Positions 1 to 7,859 are shown, counted from the stretch's first letter. The stretch is DNA of 23,344 bases from DATJPD01 sp036394195 (GCA_036394195.1 DASWFO010000312.1:1-23344), one strand, 5' to 3'. Numbers and translations: made by a program. The notes: generated from the letters alone by a model not told the origin.

Positions 1-64
1 CCCCCGCCGCTGCCCAGCCGCATCGCCAATCCCTTCTAGGCCTGCCAACCATATCGACATAGAC

Positions 65-562
65 TCACAAGCTCTCAGGGGTCGTGCGCAGATAGACCGT
101 ATAGAGCATGAGAGGGGAAGAATCCTCGGGCTCATGGTACGGCGGTGGCCAAATGCCGGTCATAATGGCGAGCTCAATTTCGATCCACCCATTGGCAAGC
201 ACGACTTTGCAGACAGCGGAAGGATGGCGCTTGTATTCAAGGCGTGGCGGCTTCACGACGTCGCCGCGCTTGCAAAGCTCCTGCAGCGCCGCCTTGGGGC
301 TCGCCCAAAACATGGAATTGTAAGCTCCCATGACGGCGAGGCGCGGCCGGTCGGGTGGCATACTGCATTCGCCACCGTTGGCATCCAGCCACAACAAAGC
401 CCCGTGTTCCGGACCCGTGCTGGGATCGGGCGCGCACCTCACCGTCCCCGTGGGAAGTTCGAAGCTAAATCCGAATCTTGTATTGCGATAAACGTCCGCC
501 GCGACGGCCGGCATCGATCCGGAGAGGAGCACAAGCGCGACGACAGTTAGAGACGCTCTCAT
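65..562 (-). CDS. Small exported protein of unknown function
   Basis: Encodes 165 residues that I cannot assign to a named family. Residues 1-21 form a clear Sec signal peptide (short basic start, hydrophobic core, AVAA cleavage region), so the mature protein of about 144 residues should be periplasmic or secreted. The mature part begins with a Tyr-Arg-Asn-Thr-Arg-Phe-Gly-Phe-Ser-Phe stretch, a pattern I associate with small exported alphaproteobacterial proteins, and holds four Cys that could form disulfides after export. The start codon lies 15 bases after the stop of the shifted frame of the upstream glucosaminidase-like gene on the same strand. The two are therefore probably co-transcribed, and a role at the cell envelope is a weak inference. 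Confidence 0.7.
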   Translation of the reverse strand: MRASLTVVALVLLSGSMPAVAADVYRNTRFGFSFELPTGTVRCAPDPSTGPEHGALLWLDANGGECSMPPDRPRLAVMGAYNSMFWASPKAALQELCKRGDVVKPPRLEYKRHPSAVCKVVLANGWIEIELAIMTGIWPPPYHEPEDSSPLMLYTVYLRTTPESL

Positions 563-577
563 ATCAACTTCGTTTGA

Positions 578-1211
578 TCAGGGCACGCTATCCAAATTTC
601 CTGGCCAGCGCGGCAGCCGATGGCGCACGCCTTTGATCGTCCCGGCAACCTTCTCTTTCCAGTCGGGATCAACCTTCGGATCGATGTAGGGGGCCACGAT
701 AATCGCCCCCGCGTACCGGACCGTAAATGGACCGATGGTCCTCCAACAGTCGATCGAGGAAGGTGTCAGCGTCACTGCCGATACCAAGTACACGCGGCCC
801 AAATTGACGGCCCCATTCGTTCCACGCCGCCTCGCCCGATGGAAATTCAATCGGCGTATGGCCATCCGGCCTCATCCCGAGGGGATTGTTCGCTTTGGCC
901 GCGTCTCTGTTCTTACCGTAACCTGACTCCAAAGCAGCGACACCCAAGATAAGGGTCGGATCGACGGCGTACTTATCTGCAATGGGGGCTGAGTGTGTAT
1001 AGTTCGCGTCGAAGAATTGCGCGAATCGCGAGTTTGGGTCGAGCCAGTAGTCGCCGCCTCGGCCGTCCTCCAGGCCTTGTGCCAGCTCGTCAGCCGGTGC
1101 GTGGTGGAGCAGGCTGTCAGCTCCGGGCGAGGCCGTTTCAGCTTCGTCAGGGGCGTTTTCAGGCGGCAGCGACGCCCCTGAGAGCGGGTCAAAAAAAGGA
1201 CGGACAGCCAT
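578..1211 (-). CDS. Glucosaminidase (FlgJ/GH73-like) domain protein, frameshifted
   Basis: A small peptidoglycan-hydrolase-like protein. The first frame (1211 down to 669) carries the GH73/FlgJ-type core, including Ala-Leu-Glu-Ser-Gly-Tyr-Gly with Glu95 as the likely catalytic acid, then an Asn-Asn-Pro-Leu-Gly motif. Near position 716 the homologous-looking sequence jumps frame: the first frame ends in a nonsense tail, while the next frame continues with a plausible C terminus (VAPYIDPKVDPDWKEKV) and stops at 578. One extra base would explain this; repaired, the protein is about 210 residues. The frame-2 stop lies 15 bases before the next gene, which supports 578 as the true end. GAGGG sits six bases before the ATG at 1211. 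No signal peptide is visible, so export would need another route, or the protein may be phage- or flagellum-derived. Confidence 0.65.
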
Positions 1212-1280
1212 TTGGATCCCTCGTTCAGGTTACGCTTGAACAACGGCGGTATTGTGGCAAGCACAACGACTGAGTTGGGT

Positions 1281-2186
1281 TTAGGCTCCCGCCGCCAGCA
1301 GCGCCTTCAGGCCGGCGCGATAATCTGGGTAGGCCAGCCTGGCGCCGAGCTCGTCCTTGATGCGGCGGTTGGCGACGCGCCGGTTGTCGTCATAGAAGCT
1401 CCGCGCCATCTCGCTCATCGATTTCGCCGCCTCGGCGAACGGAATCTCCGGCGGCGCCGGCATGCCGAGCAGGGCCGCGGCGTAGGCGATCACGTCCTGC
1501 GGCGGGGCGGCCTCGTCGTCGCACACGTTGTAGACCGCGCCCGGATTGGGCTGCGCCATCGAGGCCGCGAGCACGCTCGCGATGTCCTCGACATGGATGC
1601 GGCTGAACACCTGGCCGGGCTTCACGATCCGCCGGGCAGTGCCGGCGCGCACCGCATCCAAGGCGCTGCGCCCCGGGCCGTAGATGCCGGCGAGGCGGAA
1701 CACATGCACCGGCAGGCCGAGGCGCCCGAGGTCGAGCCAGGCGCGCTCCGCGGCCACGCGGGCGCGGCCGCGCGGACCGGTCGGATGCAGGCCCGCGCGC
1801 TCGTCGACCCAGGCGCCGTCAGTGTCGCCGTACACGCCGGTCGTCGACAGATAGCCGATCCACTTGATGCCTTTGAGTGCGGCGATGTCGGTGGCGTGCC
1901 GCGCCAGGACCCGATCGCCCTCGGCGCCAGGTGGGACCGAGATCAGGATATGGGTGGCGCGGGCGAGTGCCGTGTCGAAATCGCTGAGCGGCCGCTCGCC
2001 GTCGAACACCACGGCGTTCAATCCTTCGGCGACGAGCGCTGCCTGTCTGTCCTCGCCCTGGACGGTGCCGCCGACGATCCAGCCCTGTACCTTCAGGCGC
2101 CGCGCCAGCACGGTCGCGCTGTAGCCAAGGCCGAACACGAACAGGCGGCCCACCAATCCCGGACGGGTGCCGTGAAATTGCCGCAT
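1281..2186 (-). CDS. NAD-dependent epimerase/SDR family protein (YeeZ-like)
   Basis: Extended or atypical short-chain dehydrogenase of about 300 residues. The N terminus holds a Rossmann beta-alpha-beta with Phe-Gly-Leu-Gly-Tyr-Ser-Ala (residues 18-24), the variant dinucleotide motif of the YeeZ-like group. Ser-Thr-Thr-Gly-Val-Tyr-Gly-Asp in the middle supplies the SDR Ser/Tyr region. The usual YxxxK lysine is not evident, since the segment after it reads Arg-Ala-Arg-Val-Ala-Ala-Glu-Arg; that is common in this subgroup. Further on, Arg-Leu-Ala-Gly-Ile-Tyr-Gly-Pro-Gly is the epimerase substrate-loop signature. Substrate unknown. The ATG at 2186 has no good ribosome site, and a GTG at 2153 directly before the Rossmann strand is a credible alternative start. 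Divergent from the TPR gene. Confidence 0.8.
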   Translation of the reverse strand: MRQFHGTRPGLVGRLFVFGLGYSATVLARRLKVQGWIVGGTVQGEDRQAALVAEGLNAVVFDGERPLSDFDTALARATHILISVPPGAEGDRVLARHATDIAALKGIKWIGYLSTTGVYGDTDGAWVDERAGLHPTGPRGRARVAAERAWLDLGRLGLPVHVFRLAGIYGPGRSALDAVRAGTARRIVKPGQVFSRIHVEDIASVLAASMAQPNPGAVYNVCDDEAAPPQDVIAYAAALLGMPAPPEIPFAEAAKSMSEMARSFYDDNRRVANRRIKDELGARLAYPDYRAGLKALLAAGA

Positions 2187-2246
2187 GAGAACAGATATAA
2201 GCCTTCCGGGACTGCTTAGCGATCAGCCTTGGACCGCGTCGTCCGG

Positions 2247-3095
2247 ATGTGCTTCCCTCCGCTCATGCTCCGCCTCCTGCTGACTCTGGCCCCGCTGACT
2301 CTCGCCGTGATCGCCATCACCGTTTCACCCGCGGCCGCGCAACGGCTGCAGCCCACGCCGGATCTCGCCACCAGCCCGGCCGAGATCGCCACCTATCAGA
2401 AATGCCTGCGCACCGCCGAGAAGACGCCGGATGAGGGCTTCGAGGAGGCGATGGCGTGGCGCGACACGACCGGCAGCAACGCCGCGAAGCACTGCGTCGC
2501 CGTGGCGCTGTTCTACATGGGCCAGGCGGCGGTAGCCGCCGACCGGCTGGAGCAGCTCGGCATCCAGATGCGCGCGGCAGCGCCGGAGCTCAGGGCGCGG
2601 CTGTTGTCGCAGGCCGGCACGGCGTGGAGCGTGGCCGAGGAGCGCGAGCGCGCCAATGCCGCGATCACCACGGCGATCGAGATCGCGCCCAAGCTCCCCG
2701 ATCTCTATGTCGACCGCGCCATGGTGCTGGCCGACGCGCAGAATTACTGGGAAGCGATCGACGACCTCAACAAGGCGGTCGAACTGCAGCCCGGGTATGG
2801 CATGGCGCTGGCGCTCCGCGCCGCCGCCTATCGCTACGTCGACAGCCTCGACCTCGCGATGGAGGACGCCGAAGCGGCGATCCGCACCGCACCGGATCTG
2901 CCCGAGGGCTGGCTGGAACGCGGCATCCTCCGGCGCATCAAGGGCAACGTGAAGGGTGCTCGCGCCGACTGGCTCCAGGTGCTGGTGCGCGATGCCGACG
3001 GTGCGGCCGGCGACGCAGCGCGCGCCAATATCGAGCGGCTCGAATACCATCTCGACGACAAGCCGGCGAACCTGCCGGCGTTGCGGCGGAAATAG
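2247..3095 (+). CDS. Exported tetratricopeptide-repeat protein
   Basis: About 282 residues beginning with a hydrophobic Sec signal (Leu-rich core, cleavage near SPAAA-Q). The mature part is mostly alpha-helical. Around residues 145-245 it holds about three TPR-like helix pairs with the typical Ala/Gly/Tyr/Pro spacing, for example a Tyr-Trp-Glu-Ala-Ile-Asp-Asp-Leu-Asn-Lys-Ala repeat followed by a Leu-Asp-Leu-Ala-Met-Glu-Asp-Ala repeat. TPR arrays bind proteins or peptides, so a periplasmic scaffold role is likely; no enzyme motif is present. The N terminus is uncertain: in-frame starts exist at 2229 (TTG), 2247 (ATG) and 2265 (ATG), none with a strong ribosome site. I chose 2247 because it keeps the signal peptide compact. 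Confidence 0.8.
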   Translation: MCFPPLMLRLLLTLAPLTLAVIAITVSPAAAQRLQPTPDLATSPAEIATYQKCLRTAEKTPDEGFEEAMAWRDTTGSNAAKHCVAVALFYMGQAAVAADRLEQLGIQMRAAAPELRARLLSQAGTAWSVAEERERANAAITTAIEIAPKLPDLYVDRAMVLADAQNYWEAIDDLNKAVELQPGYGMALALRAAAYRYVDSLDLAMEDAEAAIRTAPDLPEGWLERGILRRIKGNVKGARADWLQVLVRDADGAAGDAARANIERLEYHLDDKPANLPALRRK

Positions 3096-3143
3096 CGCCT
3101 TCGGTCAGAGCGGATTCCGATCAGGGCGAACCGCTCTCCACAT

Positions 3144-3260
3144 CGTCATGCCCGCGAAACCAGGCATCCATCGCGCCGCTGACCCATGGATTCCCAACCG
3201 CGCTGCGTGGCGGCCTTCAAGGCCGCCGACGGGCGCGAAGGATCTGGCGCGGGAATGACG
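3144..3260. repeat. REP-like intergenic palindromic repeat, copy 1
   Basis: The outer ends are inverted repeats: 3144-3156 reads CGTCATGCCCGCG, and the reverse complement of 3248-3260 reads CGTCATTCCCGCG (12 of 13 match). The left arm goes on with GGCATCCA. It fills most of the gap between the convergent TPR and GST genes. The same CGTCATG..GGCATCCA core recurs at 14341, so this is a dispersed family and not a local accident. It could act as a bidirectional terminator or mRNA stabiliser; that is inference. Confidence 0.6.
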
Positions 3261-3270
3261 AGGTGAGAAA

Positions 3271-3942
3271 CTAGAAATCCAGATCGGTGTAGTGCTTGGG
3301 CGGCGGGGCGCCGGCGACATTGTCGGCGAGCAGCGGCCGGAACGCCGGGCGCGACTTGATGCGTGCATACCAGTCCTTGGCGCGCTCGTGCTCGCCCCAC
3401 GGCACGTCGCCGATATAATCGAGACAGGACAGGTGCGTCGCCGCCGCGATGTCCGCCAGCGAGTACTTGTCACCGGCAAGGAACTTCCGGCGCTCGATCA
3501 GCCAGGCGATATACTCGAGATGGTAGTGGATGTTGGAGGCGCCGGCGCGGATCGCGGCCGAGTTCGGCTCGCCGAGCCCGAGAAACTTCTTCATCATCTT
3601 CTCGCGGTAGAGGTTGTCGGTGACCTCGCGCGCGAATTTCTGATCGAACCAGGCGACGAGGCGCCGCACTTCGGCGCGCTCATGCGCCGTCTCACCGAGC
3701 AGGTTGCGCTCGCCGGGATGGACCTCCTCGAGGTATTCGCAGATCACGCCGGACTCGGCGACGGTCGTACCGTCCTCGTCGACCAGGACCGGCACGGTGC
3801 CGGCGGGATTGAGCGACAGGAAATCGGGGCGCCGCTCCCACACCTTCTCGACCTTGAGCTGGAACTCGAGTCCTTTTTCGCGCAATGCCACGCGAACCTT
3901 GCGCGAGAACGGGGATAACGCGAGATGATAGAGGGTGCGCAT
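3271..3942 (-). CDS. Glutathione S-transferase family protein
   Basis: A soluble GST-fold protein of 223 residues. The N-terminal thioredoxin-like domain opens with Leu-Ser-Pro-Phe-Ser-Arg-Lys-Val-Arg (residues 8-16), where the Ser residues are the usual glutathione-contacting region. Pro-Ala-Gly-Thr-Val-Pro-Val-Leu has the cis-proline, and Ala-Glu-Ser-Gly-Val-Ile binds the gamma-glutamyl group. The C-terminal helical domain contains the Ala-Gly-Asp-Lys-Tyr-Ser-Leu-Ala-Asp-Ile N-capping motif. Length and layout fit GST or SspA-like proteins. The frame extends upstream to 4032, but the conserved N terminus begins at the ATG at 3942, so I start there. Substrate cannot be told from sequence; detoxification or a stress-linked role is likely. 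Confidence 0.85.
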   Translation of the reverse strand: MRTLYHLALSPFSRKVRVALREKGLEFQLKVEKVWERRPDFLSLNPAGTVPVLVDEDGTTVAESGVICEYLEEVHPGERNLLGETAHERAEVRRLVAWFDQKFAREVTDNLYREKMMKKFLGLGEPNSAAIRAGASNIHYHLEYIAWLIERRKFLAGDKYSLADIAAATHLSCLDYIGDVPWGEHERAKDWYARIKSRPAFRPLLADNVAGAPPPKHYTDLDF

Positions 3943-3976
3943 GCGGGCGGAGATGTTAGCGCCGGTACCCGCCGCG

Positions 3977-4588
3977 TCAACCGGCGGCGAGCGCCTGCCG
4001 GGCCGCGACCACGATGCCGGCGAGGATCGCACAGGCGATCAGCCCCAGGCCCAGCCCGCACAACACCGCAAGCCCGTCGCGGGCGAACAGGCCGAGCGCG
4101 ACGATCACCAGGGCGGTGGCGGGCAGAAGGCTGAACACCGGGATCGGCAAGGTCAGCAGCACCGACAGGACGAGACAGGCGACACCCAGCGCCCGCATCG
4201 TCCCCTCGCTGTCCAGCGCCGGGCGGCGGGGCTTCAGCACGCGCTCGATGCGATGCAGGATCGGCTCCAGCTTGACGATGAAGCTCGCGATGCGCCGGCG
4301 CGGAATGGAGATGCGGGCGAGGAACCCTGGAAGCCGCAGCCGCCGCCGGCCGAGAATCATCTCGACCGAGACGACGCAGAGCGGCACGCCGAAGATCGTC
4401 GAAAACCCGGGAATGCTCGGGCCCGGTGTCAGGTTGGGCGCGGCCAGCAGCAGCAGCACAAGCGGGTGGCCGCGCACGTCGAGCTGCGCCACGAGCTCGC
4501 CGAGCGTTACCCGCTCGCCCTCGGCGCCCTGGCCGAGCCGCCGCAGAACCTCGAGGATGGTTTCAGCGCTGACAGCCTCGGCGGTCAT
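3977..4588 (-). CDS. ExoD family (exopolysaccharide synthesis) membrane protein
   Basis: A 203-residue integral membrane protein. A short soluble N terminus (residues 1-37) leads into a hydrophobic segment with Ala-Ala-Pro-Asn-Leu-Thr-Pro-Gly-Pro. Then come an Ile-Pro-Gly-Phe motif, a basic amphipathic middle (Lys-Leu-Glu-Pro-Ile-Leu then Glu-Arg-Val-Leu-Lys-Pro-Arg) and three or so C-terminal membrane spans rich in Leu, Ile and Ala. This pattern is typical of ExoD, named for a Rhizobium gene affecting exopolysaccharide; its biochemical role is not firmly known. The start ATG overlaps the stop of the upstream VTT-domain gene as ATGA (4585-4588), which points to translational coupling. The same frame runs on past this start, but that part is only a shadow of the upstream gene. 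Confidence 0.83.
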   Translation of the reverse strand: MTAEAVSAETILEVLRRLGQGAEGERVTLGELVAQLDVRGHPLVLLLLAAPNLTPGPSIPGFSTIFGVPLCVVSVEMILGRRRLRLPGFLARISIPRRRIASFIVKLEPILHRIERVLKPRRPALDSEGTMRALGVACLVLSVLLTLPIPVFSLLPATALVIVALGLFARDGLAVLCGLGLGLIACAILAGIVVAARQALAAG

Positions 4589-5232
4589 CGCACCCAGCGG
4601 CGCAACAGCCGGGGCACGAACACGGACAACGCAATGAGTGCCACCCCCCACATCATCGGCTCGAGCCAGGCGCCGCCGTCGAAGGCCCGCCGCCCGGTCA
4701 GCGCCAGGTTCACGAAGACATACGTCTCCGGTAGCATGCCGGCGAGCGACCCCAGCGTGTATTCGCCGAGGCTCAGCCGCGTGAGGCCGAGCGCATAATT
4801 GATCAGCGAGTGCGGCAGCAGCGGCAGCAGCCGCACGATCGCGACGGCGCGCCATCCGCCTTCCTCCGCCCGCTCGAGCAGCGGACCGATGCGCTTCATC
4901 TCCTCCGGCACGATCAGGCCCGAGTTGATGTAACGCGCGATCAAAAACCCGGTCACCGCGCCGGCGGTCGAGCCGAGCAGCGCCCAGCCGCAGGCCGCCC
5001 AAAACCCGAACAACACGGTCGCGACGATCGCCATCACGGAGCGGGGCACGAACAACAGGCTCGCCAGCACGTGCACGACCACGAACGCGGCCGGAACCAG
5101 CGGCCCGAACCGGTCGATCAGGCCGCCGATCCAGCGCGCATTGGTGGCGGTCTCGGCGGCACTGACGCCGGTGATACCGACGACCAGCAGGCACAGAAGC
5201 AGAAGCCGAAGCCACCGGGGTGATCGATACAT
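4585..5232 (-). CDS. TVP38/TMEM64 (VTT, DedA-like) membrane protein
   Basis: A 215-residue polytopic membrane protein. After an N-terminal signal-anchor-like helix it shows the VTT-domain landmarks: Phe-Val-Pro-Arg-Ser-Val near residue 60, a glycine-rich helix with Gly-Ser-Thr-Ala-Gly-Ala, Phe-Leu-Ile-Ala-Arg-Tyr, and Arg-Leu-Leu-Pro-Leu-Leu-Pro followed by Asn-Tyr-Ala-Leu-Gly-Leu-Thr. Family members are thought to be lipid scramblases or proton-coupled transporters at the inner membrane; the substrate here is unknown. I start at the ATG at 5232, because the extra 17 residues in the longer frame look unrelated to the family. It overlaps the ExoD-like gene by four bases, so the two probably form one operon with a shared envelope role. 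Confidence 0.85.
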   Translation of the reverse strand: MYRSPRWLRLLLLCLLVVGITGVSAAETATNARWIGGLIDRFGPLVPAAFVVVHVLASLLFVPRSVMAIVATVLFGFWAACGWALLGSTAGAVTGFLIARYINSGLIVPEEMKRIGPLLERAEEGGWRAVAIVRLLPLLPHSLINYALGLTRLSLGEYTLGSLAGMLPETYVFVNLALTGRRAFDGGAWLEPMMWGVALIALSVFVPRLLRRWVR

Positions 5233-5413
5233 GACGCCTGTATTACACGGACCAGCAGCCGCTGGCGAGCGCGGCAGGCGCACGGCAGGGTTGCCACGTC
5301 AACACAATGGGCCCCAGGCGACGTCGCAGGAGTTGGGCGTGGCGGAGGCCGGCCATACCATCCATAATCGATGCCCGCTGACTCCAGCGCCGTGTAATTA
5401 ACATGAGGCCGTT

Positions 5414-5797
5414 ATGCCACGTTTTGCCGCAGCCTTTGTCGTGCTCTGTCTGACCGTGCCGACGGCGGCCTTGGCCGACGCGGCGAGCGGCGAGCGGGTG
5501 TTTCAACGCTGCGCGGCCTGTCACTCCGTCGCCGAGAGCAGCAGTCCCCTTCCCGGGCCCAATCTGCGCACCGTCATCGGCCGGCAGGCCGGCACGCTGC
5601 CCGGTTTCGAATACTCGTCGGCGATGGTCGACGCCGGCAAGTCCGAGAGCCTCACGTGGACGCACCAAACGCTCGACAAATACCTCGCCGATCCCGACGA
5701 CGTCGTGCCGGGCACCGCGATGCGTTTGAATTTTCAATTGACGCCCGACGACCGCGGCGACGTGATCGATTTTCTGGAACAGGCCGGCAAGAAATAA
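5414..5797 (+). CDS. Class I cytochrome c (monoheme, periplasmic)
   Basis: 127 residues with a Sec signal (residues 1-21, cleavage after ALA). A single haem site Cys33-Ala-Ala-Cys36-His37 binds one c-type haem, and Met103 in Gly-Thr-Ala-Met-Arg-Leu is the likely sixth ligand. Pro-Gly-Pro-Asn-Leu and Gly-Arg-Gln-Ala-Gly are usual class I cytochrome c landmarks, as in cytochrome c2/c550. It should be a soluble periplasmic electron carrier. TGAGG lies just before the ATG. Only ten bases separate its stop from that of the convergent NDUFA9-like gene, so the two transcripts probably overlap at their 3' ends. Confidence 0.88.
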   Translation: MPRFAAAFVVLCLTVPTAALADAASGERVFQRCAACHSVAESSSPLPGPNLRTVIGRQAGTLPGFEYSSAMVDAGKSESLTWTHQTLDKYLADPDDVVPGTAMRLNFQLTPDDRGDVIDFLEQAGKK

Positions 5798-5807
5798 GCG
5801 AGCGCGG

Positions 5808-6764
5808 TCAGGCGACGCGGTTCGCAGCGAAGCGCCCCCCCGGGCGATAGATCTCGAGATAGGTGGGCAGGATCGCCTCGATCGCCTGCGGCTGCATGCC
5901 AAGATCGGCGAAGGTCAGAGCGCCCGGGCTCACCACGTTGTCGCTCCGGAGCATCCGCACCTGATCGCGGGTGAGTGGCGGGACGGGCAAGAGCTCGAGC
6001 AGTGCCGCCTGCAGGCTCGCCAGCGCGAACGGCAGCGGCACCAGGACGCGCCGGCGGTCGATGACCTTCAGCATCAGCTCCATCAGCTCGCGGAAGGTGT
6101 AGATGCGCGGGCCGCCGAGCTCGTAGGTCCTGCCGGCGGTGGCGTCGTCGTTGACGCAGCGATGGATCGCTTCCGCGATGTCGCCCACATAAGCCGGCTG
6201 AAACCGCGTGCGCCCGCCGCCGATCAGCGGCAACGCCGGCAGGAACTGTGCCATCGCCGCGAAGCGGTTGAAGAACTGGTCCTCCGGGCCGATGACAATC
6301 GACGGCCGCAGGATGGTCGCGGTCGGAATGACGTCGCGCACGCCGGCTTCGCCGAACGCCTTGCTGCGCGCGTAGCGGGACTTGGAGTTCGGATCGGCGC
6401 CGATCGCCGAGATATGGACCAGCCGCTTGACCCCGGCCGCGGCCGCGGCGCGCGCAATATGCGCCGGCGCCTCGGCCTGCACGGCATCGAAGCGCTGGCG
6501 GCCGCGCTCGTAGAGGATCCCGACCAGGTTGACGACCGCCTCGGCACCCGACACCGCGGCGGCGACGAGCTCGTCATCGCGCACGCTGCAGCGCATCGGC
6601 ACGATCTGGCCAAGGCTGCCCGCGGTCTTCAGGAACGCCGCGGCGACTGGGTCGCGCACCGCCACGCGCACCACCCAACCATCCACCGCGAGGCGCCGGA
6701 TGAGGTAGCGGCCGATGAAGCCGGAGCCCCCGAAAACCGTGATTCGCCTGCCGATTGCCGCCAT
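5808..6764 (-). CDS. NDUFA9-like NAD(P)-binding protein (atypical SDR)
   Basis: A 318-residue atypical SDR resembling the complex I NDUFA9 accessory subunit, a group frequent in alphaproteobacteria and mitochondria. The N-terminal Val-Phe-Gly-Gly-Ser-Gly-Phe-Ile-Gly (residues 10-18) is the NAD(P) loop. Asn-Leu-Val-Gly-Ile-Leu-Tyr-Glu and His-Ile-Ser-Ala-Ile-Gly-Ala-Asp are conserved in this family. Tyr-Ala-Arg-Ser-Lys-Ala gives a YxxxK-like pair, and Leu-Arg-Pro-Ser-Ile-Val-Ile-Gly-Pro-Glu-Asp follows. In mitochondria the protein is structural and binds NADPH; whether the bacterial form sits in complex I cannot be told here, since no nuo gene is in the window. Convergent with the cytochrome c gene. 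Confidence 0.85.
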   Translation of the reverse strand: MAAIGRRITVFGGSGFIGRYLIRRLAVDGWVVRVAVRDPVAAAFLKTAGSLGQIVPMRCSVRDDELVAAAVSGAEAVVNLVGILYERGRQRFDAVQAEAPAHIARAAAAAGVKRLVHISAIGADPNSKSRYARSKAFGEAGVRDVIPTATILRPSIVIGPEDQFFNRFAAMAQFLPALPLIGGGRTRFQPAYVGDIAEAIHRCVNDDATAGRTYELGGPRIYTFRELMELMLKVIDRRRVLVPLPFALASLQAALLELLPVPPLTRDQVRMLRSDNVVSPGALTFADLGMQPQAIEAILPTYLEIYRPGGRFAANRVA

Positions 6765-6861
6765 GCCCCGTCAATCCCTCGTCGCCGGTGGGGCCTATCT
6801 AGCAGGTCGGGTTGCGAATTTACAGCACCGCACACCCTGCGCCGGCGCCCGGCCAGCGGCG

Positions 6862-6890
6862 TTGACAGGGCCGCCCCTGGGGCTTATCCC
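6862..6890 (+). promoter_or_regulatory. Sigma-70-type promoter for tRNA-Leu and RNase D
   Basis: A perfect -35 TTGACA at 6862-6867, a 17-base spacer and a TATCCC -10 at 6885-6890. The expected transcript start near 6897 is about 15 bases before the mature tRNA 5' end, a normal leader for a stable-RNA gene. Confidence 0.6.
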
Positions 6891-6911
6891 TCTCGCCGCC
6901 GTTCGGACCGT

Positions 6912-6998
6912 GCCCGGGTGGCGGAATTGGTAGACGCGCTAGATTCAGGTTCTAGTGGCCGAAAGGCCGTGGAAGTTCGAGTCTTCTCTCGGGCACCA
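6912..6998 (+). tRNA. tRNA-Leu (anticodon CAG)
   Basis: An 87-base class II tRNA. The acceptor arm pairs GCCCGGG (6912-6918) with CTCGGGC (6988-6994), followed by discriminator A and an encoded CCA (6996-6998). The anticodon stem CTAGA/TCTAG encloses loop TTCAGGT, so the anticodon is CAG at 6946-6948, reading CUG. A long variable arm (TGGCCGAAAGGCC) follows, as expected for leucine tRNA, and the T loop contains TTCGAGT. RNase D begins only 21 bases after the CCA. Confidence 0.97.
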
Positions 6999-7019
6999 AC
7001 GAAGATCAAAGAGACAGAC

Positions 7020-7631
7020 ATGGCGATCGAGCTTCATGAAGGCGACCTGCCCGACGGCGTGCGGTTCGGGGCGGCCGTCGCGGTGGACACCGAGACCATG
7101 GGGCTCAATCCGCATCGCGACCGGCTGTGCCTGGTCCAGATGTCCGGCGGCGGCGGCGATGTCCACATCGTGCGCCTGCAGAAGGGCCAGTACGAGGCCA
7201 AGAACCTGAAGGCGATGCTGGCCGATCCGGCGGTGACGAAGATCTTCCACTACGCGCGCTTCGACGTGGCGGCGCTGAAGCGGTTCCTGGGCGTGGTCCC
7301 CACCCCGCTCTATTGCACCAAGATCGCGTCGCGGCTCGCCCGCACCTTCACCGACCGCCACGGCCTGAAGGATCTGTGCAAGGACCTGCTCGGCATCGAG
7401 CTGTCGAAGGAGCAGCAGACGTCCGACTGGGGGGCGCCCCAGCTCACCCAGGCGCAGCTGAAATATGCCGCCAACGATGTCCTGCATCTGCACGCGCTGC
7501 GCACCAAGCTGGACGAGCTGCTGGTCCGCGAAGGACGACGGGAGCTCGCCGAGGCGTGCTTTCGGTTTCTGCCGACCCGCGCCGAGCTCGACCTGGCCGG
7601 CTGGCCGGAAGAAGACATCTTCGCGCACTGA
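7020..7631 (+). CDS. rnd: Ribonuclease D-like 3'-5' exonuclease (DEDDy)
   Basis: A single-domain DEDDy exonuclease of 203 residues, cytoplasmic. The four acidic residues are Asp23 and Glu25 (Val-Asp-Thr-Glu), Asp82 (Tyr-Ala-Arg-Phe-Asp) and Asp153, with the catalytic Tyr149 in Tyr-Ala-Ala-Asn-Asp. All are intact, so two-metal hydrolysis from RNA 3' ends should work. E. coli RNase D is about 375 residues and carries HRDC domains; these are absent, as is common for alphaproteobacterial short forms. The ATG lies 21 bases downstream of the tRNA-Leu CCA end with no terminator between, so the message is probably made from the tRNA promoter and released by tRNA processing. The symbol rnd is by family; the short form may differ in substrate. 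Confidence 0.88.
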   Translation: MAIELHEGDLPDGVRFGAAVAVDTETMGLNPHRDRLCLVQMSGGGGDVHIVRLQKGQYEAKNLKAMLADPAVTKIFHYARFDVAALKRFLGVVPTPLYCTKIASRLARTFTDRHGLKDLCKDLLGIELSKEQQTSDWGAPQLTQAQLKYAANDVLHLHALRTKLDELLVREGRRELAEACFRFLPTRAELDLAGWPEEDIFAH

Positions 7632-7812
7632 GTGTTGGCCGCTCAAACGCCGCGCGGGATGCATCCGCATCCCTTGGCTTCGCGCCCATTAGGGCGCGCG
7701 ACCGCAGTCGCGGTCGTGATCTGAGGTCCGAGGAAGCCTCGGGCGGTTCGTGGAGGGGGTCGCGGGCCCCGTCTTGGACGTTACTGAGATCTCTTGGATT
7801 TTACCTATATTA

Positions 7813-7841
7813 TTGAAGCCGTTCACTTTTTGGCGTTAATT
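7813..7841 (+). promoter_or_regulatory. Possible sigma-70 promoter ahead of kdsD
   Basis: TTGAAG at 7813-7818, a 17-base spacer and TTAATT at 7836-7841, inside the AT-rich segment. The -10 match is only partial, so this is a weak prediction supported mainly by position and base composition. Confidence 0.25.
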
Positions 7842-7859
7842 GCTTTTTTGCAGCGCGGG

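Noticed and set aside
1..64. Possible partial gene at the left edge
   Set aside because: No frame with recognisable coding content in 64 bases; nothing can be supported.
1212..2219. Long plus-strand open frame opposite the SDR gene
   Set aside because: Arg/Ala/His-rich with no domain likeness. It mirrors a well-supported gene on the other strand, a common effect in GC-rich DNA.
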